NCBI GenBank assembly: GCA_013397435.1
Contig: VZRG01000358.1
Coordinates: 248,001-312,000, forward strand
Source of the DNA: Erythrocercus mccallii
Lineage: Eukaryota > Chordata > Aves > Passeriformes > Dicruridae
Length of the DNA: 64,000 nt
Direction of reading: 5' to 3'
Numbering within the stretch: the first letter of the stretch is position 1; the number at the start of each line of letters is the position of its first letter. Positions 48,555-60,745 of the stretch are shown piece by piece. Under the pieces are notes generated by a model, which made no database searches, was not told the DNA's origin, and saw only the letters and a program-made list of their open reading frames with translations. The translations under genes and the position numbers were made by a program.

Positions 48555-48995
48555 AGAATCATAGAATGGCTTTAGGTTGGAAGGGACCTTCAAGATCACC
48601 TAGTTCCAATCCCCTTGCCATGGTCAGGAGGATCACATTCCACTCAATCACATTCCACTCAAAGCCTCATCCAACCTGTCCCTAAAAATTTACAGGACTA
48701 AGGCATACATGACTTCTCTGGACAACTTGTACCCATGCCTCACCATTTTCACAGTGAAGTGAAAAACACTTAAACCTCTCTATTTCAGTTTGAAACCATT
48801 CCCCCTTGTCCTATAACTACATGACTTGGAAAAAATCCTTCTCCAGCTTTCTTGTAGGATGCCTGTAAGTACTGGAAGGTGCTCTAAGGTCACCATGCAG
48901 CCTTCTCCGAGCTGAGCAACACCACCTCTCGTACCATCATTATAGGACCCCAACTTTCTCACACTATCTTTATAGGAAAGATGCTCCAGCCCTAA
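48555..48995 (-). mobile_element. CR1 LINE 3' fragment
   Basis: This is the reverse complement of a CR1 3' end. It starts AGAATCATAGAATGG at 48555, then 'ggttggaagggaccttcaag', 'aagcctcatccaacctgtcc' near 48662, 'gaaaccattcccccttgtcc' near 48792, 'ctccagctttcttgtaggat' near 48841, and ends 'gatgctccagccct' near 48993. On the minus strand the frame 48780-48962 retains 'CSYRTRGNGFKLK', a CR1 C-terminal signature. All enzymatic regions are absent. It is an older copy than its intact 3' tail suggests, given many indels. Confidence 0.95.
48631..48661. repeat. 15-bp tandem duplication inside CR1
   Basis: ATCACATTCCACTCA is present twice in succession within the CR1 fragment. It was probably gained by slippage after insertion. 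Confidence 0.9.
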
Positions 48996-50400
48996 TTGGA
49001 GGCAAATTTGGTTTGATCAGGTAAAATCATCCATAAATGTCTTAAATTATAATCTAAAAGTGGTGTAAGTGTGGTGTGTGTTTCATTTTTTAATCGCAAG
49101 TTTCTAACAAATACAACCTCTTGTTTACCAGTTGTCTTTCCTGTGATGTGATTTTCATATTGGTTAATTACTACTATTATTATTCTTTAGGTAATGCTCG
49201 AGATACCAGTCAAAACCTGGAAACACATCGTTTTATACAGTCTCTACCCACGCAATGAAAAAGAATAACTTCCACGCTAAAGCTCTGATTAGCCATGATA
49301 AGAAAGAACTAATTTGTACAACTAAGAGAAAAAGAAGGAAAAATGAAAACAAAACTGTTTTATCTGTAGTAAACATTTATTAAACAAAGACTATTGCTAA
49401 CATCTTTTCAAATTTTATTCCAGATGAAAGCAAATCAGCAATCATATGAGAAATGTCCTTAAATCTATCATTGTTGTGAGTAGCTTGCTTACAGATTGTT
49501 TTGCAAGAAATCAGCCTGTCAGTAAATTTTCATATAGTCATGGAAAGCAATAAGAGATCCAAAAGAAACGTTCAGTGAAAATCCACCTACTTAAGCTGCA
49601 GTCTGTGATTTCTGTATGGACAGTTCTGTTTCTGGCACTGGGAGGGAGAATTTGCAAGATCTTGTGTTGCTGGCAAATTATTGGGGTTGTTAATCAGAAC
49701 GATTTTGCATTAACTTTTTCTGCTTTTGTCCAAGGGAAATGCAGAATGGCAGATGTGGTGTGGAAGGTTTTTTAGCTTAGGGACAACTTAACACAGAATT
49801 ATGGGGCGAATTCCTGCCCCACTGTAGTTACCCACTAAACCTTCACTTGAGTTAATTCAGTTCACAGTTGCACCCACAATGATAAAAGTAATATAAAAGC
49901 CAAGGCTCCTCACTGAAGCATAACAAAGGCTATCTGTAGCAGAGACACTTAACAAGAAAATGTGCTAGGCTATGTAAAGGCAAGTACATCCTTTTCCACA
50001 TTAAACAGGTAAAATTGACCTCAGTTAGGGTTCAGACAATTATAAAATAGAGCCCATGTACCCAATCACTTCCCCGCTAGACTTTCCACACTCCTTGGAG
50101 GTGCACCCCATTTTTCACACCTTTCTCCTAAAACCCTATCACCCAAAGCATTTCCCATGTCAGTTGCTCCTCTGGAAACAGGAGCAGCCAGTGTCCCAAG
50201 CAAAGCAATATTGGACTTTAAACTCACCCAGGGAATGTTTCACCACCTGATTGATTATTAAGGCTGTTGGATAGTAAAATATAGGAATATGGGCATTCCT
50301 AGCATTCTTGGAAAGGACCAAGAAATGTACATGTGCCATGTGTTCCCAGACCTCACCAACAAGCCTTAGTCACCCTGCTCCTGATACATTTTTTTCTTGT
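48996..50400. other. Unique sequence, no gene seen
   Basis: Weak similarity to an old amniote repeat may exist at about 49803-49880 ('gcgaattcctgccccactg' followed by 'tagttaccc'). No coding frame is recognised; 49575-49775 and 50056-50250 lack domains. Confidence 0.4.
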
Positions 50401-50545
50401 GGACAGACAATGTTTGGGTTTGTTTTAGTTTTATTACTTGGTTTTGATTTTGGTTGTTGGGGTTTTTTTTGGATTTTGGTGGGGTTTTTTGTGGTAGTGG
50501 TGGGTTTTGGTGTTTTGTTTTGGGGTTTTTTTTCTGTGTCCTGAG
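50401..50545. repeat. T/G-rich low-complexity tract
   Basis: G-runs at 50459-50462, 50481-50484, 50502-50504 and 50522-50525 lie in T-rich DNA. The plus frame 50308-50544 translates this as a Phe/Gly/Val/Trp-rich string and is an artefact of composition. Confidence 0.85.
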
Positions 50546-53500
50546 AGGGTTTTTTTTAATAATTTTAAGCTAAATTCTTAGAACTACTTGCTAAATATTC
50601 TGGAGAGAATACTTAGAGGATAACAGCTATGGTATTTCTCCTGGTGGGCAGCAATGGAAGTTATTATGACTTTGGTTATTGGTTATCCCTCTTTTTTTTG
50701 GTTACTTTTTAAATAAAAATAAATGTAAAAAATAATTATTCAGATTATTTATCAGAATTTATATGCAAATATTTCATCAAAGATAATAATGTGATTGTCA
50801 CTCATAAGACCTACTTTGTTCACAGGTTTATTAAGCAAGAAAGAAATCCTCCACATAATTTTTTTTGCTAACTTGGAAATTTTTGGCTAAGCAAAATAGT
50901 TGGTTGGAAAGCTCCACAAATTTTGAATATATTGACATAATTTCCCAGCAAAACAATTCTTTAGAGTTTTACTTGCATAAGTGGGGGGACAGTTTCTCTA
51001 TTTTATTTTGGTTTTCTTTGTTTTTATTTTTATTAATTAAAACTAGAGTTTATAGAAAATGTCATCGCCTTTTTTCTTTTTTTTTTGAGTGGCTCATTCT
51101 TCCAAATATCTTTTTTTTTCAGTTCAGCAAGGAACTACAGCTTTTTAGCCTAGAATACTGAGCTGAAAAGGTCAGCTGGCATAGTTCTGGAGACAAGCGT
51201 ATGAAACTAGATTTCCTGTCACAGGTAGCATTAGGCCACATTCTACCTTTAAATAAATCAGCATGGTTGCATAGAATTGAAGGTCCATAACAACTTTTTC
51301 AATTGAGAATATCATTAAAACCCAGATATGAAGGATACATTACTTGAATGATGGAAAAATTAGATCCTTACCTAGGAACACTGATCAGAATTGCTTTATG
51401 CTTTACTCAGATCTGTAGGGCAATTATTATTTTAAACAGCTGAAGTTTTCATCCAAACAAATGGAGTTACCCCAAATTGAATGAATACAAATAGTTTATA
51501 TTATTATAGATTTATTATTTTTCTGATTTATTTATTTTTCTGTGTAACTGTTCAAAAATATTTGGCCAGCACCTACTTAAGAAAAAGATGGGATAATTCT
51601 GTGACTACTGGTTTTATCAGAATGGATGATCTTTGAATTTCCCTGCCTCAGGTTTCTTGTATAGTCTCAGGTAAATCACATCATTTGTGCCACAATGCAA
51701 GAGAAAGTAATTTCATATCACAGAAAAAGGTGGTTTTTATAGAATGAGGGGAATGAAAGGTCATCAACATCATAATAGAATCATTCTGCCCCAAACCATC
51801 TCATGTTATTACACTAGAGCCTCATTTCAGTTGTGTCCATTGTACAGCAAAAAAAAAAAAAGGGTAATAAAAATTAAAGTAAATATAATGGCCTTTAAAT
51901 CATCAGTTCCACACTGATTATTATGTGTGTGTGTGGAGAAGGGAGAAGAAGTGGATGTGTGGAGTCGAGTAGAATGGAATGAAAAATGAAAAGATTAAAT
52001 GAAAATAAATCCGTGTACTTCTTTCATCCTAATGGTAATGAGTAGCTTTCACAAACAGTAGAAATATAATGTGGTCATTTCCAGAATTCTTTATACTACA
52101 GTGTAAAAGAGGAAAATTTTAACTGCAATCTATTTTGGTATAGCTTCAGATGAAATAAAAATTCTATTTGAGGTAACGTTTCCTTTCTCTTGGGTTTCGT
52201 CATACACAAAAAACCACAGCAAACCACTACCCCCACCTCCTCAAGCCACTCATACCTTTAAGAGGTGTACAACTTATTATATTAGAAAAAACTAATTTTT
52301 TGTTAAATTCTTAAGAAAAACTGGTTGAGTTTGTTTGGTTGCAATTTTTTTCTACTCTAGAAAATTATTTCTTTTTCAATCATGAATTGCCAGTATTTCA
52401 TATCAGACGTAAATTTATCAAAACAGTCTAACATTAATGCTGTCTTTTCAAAGTGTTGAAATTCAGATGTAAAATGCATAAAATATCTCTTTAATTAGAG
52501 TCTAATGTAGTATGCAAAAACCCAAAAACCTAAAGATGACACAAAACCCCTAAACCAAAAAGCATTGAACTATATCTGTATTGTTTTTAATTAATTTATT
52601 TGAACATAACTAGGAACAGCTCTCTCATGGCACTTTTTTTTAAATTTTGATTGTTATTGGCAGTTAGAATCATTTGGGCAAGATGGATGAAAAATCTGAC
52701 TTCTTTTAGGCTCAAAGGATTCTTTTTTCTAGACATTGTGGTTGCCATTGCATTTTTTTGGTAGTGAAAACAGAGCCATGACTCTAACCTGGTTCTATGG
52801 AAGATAGGTAGTTTTCAGATATTTGCATAATTAATTTGAGATGCTTCTTTTTGAGATTACAATGTGTCAGAAAGAATTTGTTCTAGACTTCCATCACATC
52901 AGTAAAGGTAAGAAACAGAACTGTACTAATTCTATGCTTGGATATACAGTTTTAATGTCTGTGAAATTTTGATGTTTGTGGAACCTGTATAACATTAGAT
53001 GGATGTCAGTGTACCAGATCTGCAGTTATTATTAAGATAGATATGAAAGGCTATTGGCTCTAAAACTTTCTTTTTTCTTTTAATCTCTACCTTCCCATGA
53101 CTGTGGAGGTAAAGGGCACTCACAGGAGGCACAGAGCATAAACCAGAATCTCCCATCTTTTCTCCTGAAGGCTTTGATCAGTATAGAAATAGTTCTTGAC
53201 ACTAAAAATTGGATTGTATTACTATTAATATTCAACAGTGTGATAAATGAAAATACATTTGCATTCATTACATGCTTCAGACCAAATGAGACATTGCTGA
53301 TAAAAACAAATACATTCACTTCATTGTTTGAAGGTTATCTTTGCAAGTATAAAGGTTATAGTTTGTGTTTGTTTAATGGGAGATCAAATACTGCAATATG
53401 AGATGACAGACATGCTGGGAAAATCGCATGACTCAGAACTGGGGCAAAACCCAATAAACGTAGCTTGTCATGAAAAACAAAATAGGATTTACTGAATTTA

Positions 53501-56500
53501 TACTGATTAATACTGATTTACTGGAATATATTTATAACTTGATGACATTTCATAAGTGGCACTATAATGAGACCTTTCAAAAGTGAATTAATTGCCAAAA
53601 TAACTAATAGTAATTTGGGCATTCGAAACTTAATAATGATGTTTAGAGGTCTGCATATTATGGGTCATTACAGACTTGAATTCAGGATTTTTTGTCTCAA
53701 GTGAGTTTCCTGACCATAAGGCAAATAGTACTTGGAGAGCTCTCTCTTTCTCATTTTTGAACAAAAGCTTTCATGAAAACTAAAGAAAGTTTCCCAAGAA
53801 AAATACAATCATTGAAATCTATGTATTTCTATGCAAGTTTTATTTTGAATAAATCAACGTTTCTCATTCACATATTTTTTTTCTGAATACATTTGAATAG
53901 CACTGTCTGAGGTTTCTTGCCCTTAGTCACATAGAGAAATGAAAGATGCTGTTTAGCCAACTATCCTTCCTTTTTTCACACAGTGTTTCTCCTGCATGCT
54001 CTGCCTTACATTTGACGGGATGAGCAAATTCCCTCTTTTGCATTCTGACAAGAAAAACTCTTGCAATTCAAGAAGTGGTTATTTCTTAATGACAAAATCA
54101 TTAGAAAAGAAAATAAAAGAGAAAAAAAGAGCTTCTAGTGTTTGAATATGCAGAAGGCCAGGTCTCTTGCAGAAAAAAACCCCTTTATTTTAACTGTAAC
54201 TACTGAAAGCTTTGTCGTATGCTTTTATCAACAGCTGACATCTGTGCAGAACTGTCCTGTATGACACTGGTGTTCCACATTGCACATACAAGCAGCTTTT
54301 AAGTAGGGATGAAATGGGATCTGGTTCAAAAATCCCCTAAGGATAGTCTATAGGAAGAAAAATCTCTGTAACCAGATTTCCAAATCATTGCTGTAGGCAA
54401 CCAATTCCAAAGAGAAAGATAAAAACCAAACCAAAACAGCAGAAACAAAAGGAATATAGTTTTCTGACTGCAGAAGTATTTCCAACCTGATCTCTCTTCA
54501 CATTAATACATCACAAATTAGAAATCCATAGTTACTAGAAAAGCTTTCAAAATATTTATAAACATGGAAATTTTCATCTTGGAGCAATTATACACACTGA
54601 ATCATGATGTATAAATGTAATAAGTTACCTTTATAAGATTTGCTGATTACTTTCTGAGCAAATAACCACAGCTAAGATGGAAAAAGGGAAGTAGGAGACC
54701 ATGTGGATGGAGACTTAGACCATCATTCAGTGGAAATAATTTTTTTATGTCAGTGATCTGAAATGTTCCATTATTTTAAGGAATAGAAGAACCACCTTCA
54801 CCCAGTACTTGACTCAGGGGTTCCACTTGTTTTTTGGTCCCAGGTGCTTTGCCTAAGATTGCACACAGAACTCAGTCACAAAAATACCACTTTGTTCTCT
54901 GAAATACTAATTTTATGTTTGGTGTTTCTGAGACCTGAAGTTACCTCATGAGCCTTAGCAGAAGTGGGAGCAGAATAAAAAAGGGCAAGGGGTGCAGTTA
55001 TTGTTTTGTGTGCCACTGAAGGAAGATCAGCTGGGCAGAGGGTACATGATCTGGCTCACTGGGCCGAGTGTTAACAAAGCCATACTGAGGCAATTATTAA
55101 GGTCCCCTGGAAATGGGACCTGTAAATTTGGGATTTGACATTTAGCAGTGTAGTTTGTGTGAAAGACACAAAGAAAAAATACCTATATTTAAGATAATGC
55201 AGAAAAGGAGCTATGTTTTCAGAACTGTACATTTCTCTTTATTAAGACATCACATTTTCAATCTCCTAATCAAAACAATGTAAAGAGGCTTGAAATCATT
55301 TTATCCTACTAAGCCTAGAGCTCTGCTCAATTATCATCATAAAAAGGAATAGCTTTTATTCTGCATCTCACTGCAATTGGTTTTCAATAATTACCTCTGT
55401 GTCTTTTTACCTATCCAGTTTACAGAAAAGATCATAGAGTATGTAAAGTTTACATTAAAAAAAGTTCAATAACTTATTATCTGAAGATAACAATTTGGCC
55501 TTATGTTCACTGCATATATTATGGCTTTTGTGACTTCTTTTCTTTTTGAATGACACGGTCATTGGTTCATCACATTTGCACCTCAGAGGCAATTGTTACC
55601 CACTCATGTGTGAAAATAGCAGAGTCTATTTAGATTAAATTGCTCGAGATCCTCACGGATTGGTAAGGGACAAATCACAACATTTTGCTTGAAAGAAGAT
55701 TGCTGTTGCCTTTCACATCATGCATTCAAGGCAAAATTTTAAGTACTATGCAAAAGCATTCTCAGGAACACAGAGAGAAATCAAAATTCATTCTGTTCCT
55801 TCTGCTCAAGGAAGATAGTGTACTTTAGAAAAAAGGAAGAAAAAATGATGACAAACTGTGCTAGTTACTTGTGTTATCACTTAAGACCTCCTACACGATA
55901 GGAAAAGTGCAAGAATACAGGAAAGCCTCTAGAGGAAAATTACATATCAAGAAAAAAAGTGTTCTTTTTCTTACAAATACAATATGTTCAATAAATATAG
56001 AAGTGCACATTAAATATTTTAAAATCACAAATTAACTTGAAAACTACATGTAAAAAGTAGGAAATTATATTTGAAAACACCTTTCTTTAAAGTATTGAAT
56101 AAATTGAACAGTTTAAGCCATTTTATACACAAGTTGATTTCAATTTTCAAATTGTAGTACAGCATACCTATCTTTGAGTCATTGCCTCAATCAGCTTGCA
56201 ATTGACTGAGATAATAGTGCAAGTGAAGGTGGTCTGTGCTCAATAGAAATATAAATGTAATCAGTATAAACATTATAAACAATATAATTAATATACACAT
56301 CTATCCAAAATTACATTTTAAATATCTTCCCATCTTGAACATAGGAAACATATTTCATCAGATAAACTGGTCTTTGAAGGCAGGTAGTTCTCGTTATCTT
56401 TGTTGCTTGAAATTACATGAAATATATGAAAGTAAGACTAAAATGAAGTGCTATTAAAAAAATTGCATGATCAATTTTATATTTAACAGTATTTTTCCCT

Positions 56501-57927
56501 GTGGTAAAATTATAGATCAAGGGCAACATAAATGAGGAAAAAGATAAGCAAATCCTATGAACCTACATGAAAACAAGGAACTCTCAATTCCAAGATTATT
56601 GAGGTATGTATGATAGGCAAGTTATGAATATTTGAGGCTATCAGTAAAAGTGCATTCACATAAAATACTCAGCATTTATGTTCAGCACACAGTGAAAGAA
56701 ATTACAGTAAAGTAATCATAACAAAATAATAAAACCTGTTCTGTTTAACTGTGCATTTTAAAGCTAGAGACAAAACCCTGGAGCAGTGAAATTGATATTG
56801 AAACATTTTTCTTCCTCTTGGAGTATGATCTGAATTTCTTTCTAACAGCACAGTAGTAGGAGGAGTACCAGTACTGTAAAATTTCCTCGATCACAATTTT
56901 CATTGGGTAATTATTTCAAAAGAGAAGCAAAATATCACTCTTACTTCATTATTATCTCCACTCATAGGAATGTTGGATAGAAAAGGGTTCACTTCAACAA
57001 AAATACACTTTGCATATAAGTGTGCAAATAGACAGGGACACCACTGACAGAGACAAGCATTAAGGGCAGTATATGTCTGCATGCACACACCTGTGAGCAC
57101 ACAGACACGTGCAAACAGCCACGATATGGCTGATGCTTCAGCAGAGCTAAAGGTGGGCTGGAAGTGCTGGATGTGAGGCTACTCCAGCCTAGTGGCAAGT
57201 TAGACCTAAATTTTCTACTGGATTTCAAGGACAAGCCAACTCAGCACGCTTACTAAACTTCAAAGGGCACTGCAGGATGTCTGCTGGGCAGTGCTGATGA
57301 CTGTACAATACACACAGACAAGCTTTCTCAGTTACAGCTCCACAACTGAGAGCTGTTTCCTGGGGATGCTGCACCCCGCTTTGGGCCATGCCCTTTTCCA
57401 TGCCTGCCTCACTGTCAGCAGCATCCTTCGTCCTCTGCCTTTGACCTCTGGGAGCACAGCAATCCAGTCCTATTTTCTGCAGGGAGGAACTTCAGGACAG
57501 AAGGGGATTCCCTGCAGTTCTGCATCTCAAAAGTATTCCCACAGAAAGCAGATGTGGTTTGACTATTTTTTTCCATGACACAAAAAGAAGAAAAATGCTG
57601 TATAAATATGTAGAAGTTTCTTTTGCTCATGGAGTGTAACTCTATCCCATACAAGGAACAGAGAAAACTTTCAGAAGAGACAAAATGAGGAAAACGACTA
57701 AGCAGTCTGTGGACAGACAGACGTTCTTTGGTGTTCAGAATATTTTTTCCTGAATAACTCATTTATTATTTCTGGTGTGTGTTCCAAGGAAATATTCACT
57801 TGACTATGTAAAGAAATTTGCCTCATTTAAAGATCACAACTGGAGTTCCTTTTAACAATGGTGTCTACTTTGTCTTTCATGTATAGATAAAAATTAATTT
57901 GCAAAAGTAAGTGTTGCCTAAACATTT
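50546..57927. other. AT-rich sequence, no gene seen
   Basis: This is the longest stretch without a repeat I can name. T-runs occur near 51069-51120, and a GT run near 51925-51935. A GC-richer patch at about 57050-57550 has overlapping frames on both strands (57291-57578 plus, 57415-57762 minus) with no recognised domain. Confidence 0.5.
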
Positions 57928-57961
57928 ACATAACTGTGACATCTACATAACTGTGACAAAT
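57928..57961. repeat. 17-bp tandem duplication
   Basis: ACATAACTGTGAC with a 4-bp tail occurs twice in succession (57928-57944 and 57945-57961). Confidence 0.9.
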
Positions 57962-60225
57962 AAATAATTGTTTAGAAATGTGTTGCTGATCAAGATATAT
58001 TCATCCTAAAAACCTTGAAAAGTAAACATACAAAAGAGCATCTATGTTTATTTTGTGCTAGGATTTTGCATTTACAACTTAACAAATATTTAAAAAGTAA
58101 CAAACAAATAAAAGCAACCAACAAACCTTTCTCTTTTCATTCAAATGTTTACAGGATTGTGGCAGTGATGCATTACATGGATTTTATTCAAGATTTACAG
58201 GCATGTTTTCGAATCCCTGGCTAATTTGTGCCAAAGTCAATACCCTGAGATGACCTATCTGTAGACAGGCTCTCCACCTCAGAATGTCAAAAGTGTTGGA
58301 ATACAATGTTGTTTTCTTATTGCTCACTGATTTCAGGAATGATGATTCTTTATGCCTAGCAGCCAAGTGGACCACCTAGTCTAGAGACTGGCCCTTGATT
58401 CCCATCTTAACTAACAGCTGTGATAACATGAGGATGTATTAGAAAACAAAGCTAAACACAGCCACATGGTGAAGATTCAAAATAGCTAAAGTTTGATGTT
58501 CTCAACAGATTACAAACTTATAAATTATAACTGGCTGTAGTTTATTCAATTTCTAATTATATTGAAAATCTTAATCCTAACTTATTTCTCAGTAGAATTT
58601 TTTTTTAATACACAGTCTATGTTCATAAAAGAGAAAACTAATACAGAAAGAAAAAAAAAAAAACAATGAAAATCCCTCCAAAATAAAAGACAGTGGGATT
58701 CTATTAATTTTCTACAGTTTACAATTAGAATGATTAATGTATTCAGAAAAAAAGATGTTCTCATCAATAGCATTCCTTGGTAAATCTTTTGGGTTGAATG
58801 TGTGTTTTAATATCTAATTAGTGTTGGTTTTGAGACTCATCTTTTCAAATGAAAATTGATCAAGCCTCAAAATCAAAGGAAATACAGAAAAATACTTTTA
58901 AAATTTCTTATGAAAAGACATGTATATTACTAATCTAACTAGAATCAAGAGTTTCCTCTATTAGTGAGATTACACAAGATTTGAAAAACTGCTGAATAAG
59001 TATATTTTTTACTATGTTTTGCTAATTCGTTCTGAGTTTATAATTTTAGAGTTGAAATTTGGTATTTTATTTACAAAGGCACAAGAACAGAAGCTACAAA
59101 AACCTAAATTTATAAATTCATAATTATCTACTTTCTTCCCATTACAAAGTAATCTGCAACCTTTTCTTACTGCTAAACCAAATAACTTAATTTGCATTAA
59201 AGCTTTTCAAAATTTTTTCAAAAAAATTGCTCTTCTCCTTTGAAAAAGTTTGCCTCTGTACCTTCAGTCATTTCCCACCACCCAGACAGAAAATACAGAC
59301 TGTTTAAAAGCAAAAATGTGGACTAATCAATAATATTTATGCACAGCAGAAAATTAGCAAATTTGTTATAGCTTTTATCTTTAGCCATAAGATTGTCATT
59401 TAGGCCTATTGTGCTCTTGTGGATGCTAGTATTTGAAAAGGAAAAGCACTTCCTGTACACTCCAGAAGACGTTCAGCACTAGTTTTCAACAGAGACTGGA
59501 AAAGAATGTTTTGCATTTGCAAGTGCTACCACATATTAGTCTGACATATTGGAAATAAAGACATTATTTCAGTTGTTTTTGTTTAGTTGTATACTGGTTG
59601 TCATCTCATTTCTGACTCTGTGAAGAATATTAGCTACAGAATCCCAGGCTAACCTAAATCAATCTTAATCTTGTCTGACACAGTGTTTGAGTCCAAACAT
59701 ACATTTTCCTGTTTCTGCTTGAGAGCTATGGAAATGTCTACAAAGCAGTAAGGAACTGCAACGATCAGCACAGTGCTGCCAAAAACATATTTACAATTTG
59801 CTTACATGGTATCTGTTTATGTTGTCTTTGAGATATAGGCCTAGAAGACAGCCAAATTCTGATATCATCTGTGGCCATTATTGTCACGTTAGTGACACTC
59901 CCTTGAAGATGACAGATGAGCTTTTCATGAGTTACATGAACATGAGATTTTATCAGTTTTTGACAAAGCTCTTCATGTTTTTTGACCAAAGATGGAGATG
60001 ATGAAACAATAAACCTCCAGCTGTGCTTGTGCATGCCAACTATAAGGCAATTTTATTGTTTGGGCACACTCAATAAGTTATTTCTTGAGGCTTTATCTAT
60101 GTTGCTAAAACACAGACAGGGAAATCTACCACCCTCAGCTTGAATCAGGCTCAGGGTTCAGAAAGGGTCCTTCCAGGGGCAGCGGAATGGAGAAATTTTG
60201 CATGAAAGCTATGTGGGTTTTTTTA
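57962..60225. other. AT-rich sequence, no gene seen
   Basis: Poly(A) and poly(T) runs occur near 58600 and 58651. Opposed frames at 59765-60034 (-) and 59798-60001 (+) overlap and show no domain. Confidence 0.5.
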
Positions 60226-60580
60226 AGTCTACCCTAGAAAGATATTTCATGTCAGTGAAAAAGATGATGTGCAGAGCTGCAAACAGGGAGTGGTGAAGCT
60301 GGTTACAATGGTATCTGTTAATTTTGGGATTGAGGTGACACTTCTGCATGACATACAGCATTGCAAGATAGTATTGCTCGAAAAGTGCAAATGATGTGGA
60401 TGTCTCTTGCGAGCCAGATAAGAAAGATTGTTTCCTGAGGGAGTTCCAAGGCAGGTGGCATTTGCAAATGAAATGGCAGTGATGACAGAATTTGCACAAG
60501 CAGATGTAAGCTTCTTCCAGGGAAACAAGAAGTTGTTGAATGAAGCAGGATCAACAACAACACCTGCTAGAATGGCCATC
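60226..60580 (+). pseudogene. Coding-like broken stretch, unassigned
   Basis: One plus frame stays mostly open and has protein-like composition: 'KLVTMVSVNFGIEVTLLHD' near 60300, then two TGA/TAA stops near 60390-60410, then about 50 codons including 'NEMAVMTEFAQADVSFFQGN'. The minus strand is also open here (60247-60579 and 60318-60563), as is common opposite coding-like DNA. I do not recognise the protein. A decayed processed pseudogene or old transposon is possible, and so is chance. Confidence 0.2.
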
Positions 60581-60664
60581 TGAGGAGATGCTCAGATAGC
60601 CATTATGTTACATTCTGGCAGCTAGAAGACCACAGTGCTGTTAGTTTCTGCCTTGGAAATCAGG

Positions 60665-60745
60665 TTGGTTTTTTGTTTGGTTTTGTTGGGGGTTTTTTTG
60701 GATTTTTTGGGGGTTTTTTGTTTTGTTTTGTTTTGTTTTTCTCAA
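60665..60745. repeat. T/G-rich tract ending in (GTTTT)n
   Basis: GGTTTTTTG and GGGGGTTTTTTT-type words are followed by four GTTTT units. Open frames crossing it (60673-60978 plus) begin with a Phe/Gly-rich string and are not credible. Confidence 0.85.

Noticed and set aside
58205..58217. GTTTTCGAATCCC, resembling a tRNA B box
   Set aside because: The sequence upstream has no A box at the right spacing and does not fold as a cloverleaf.
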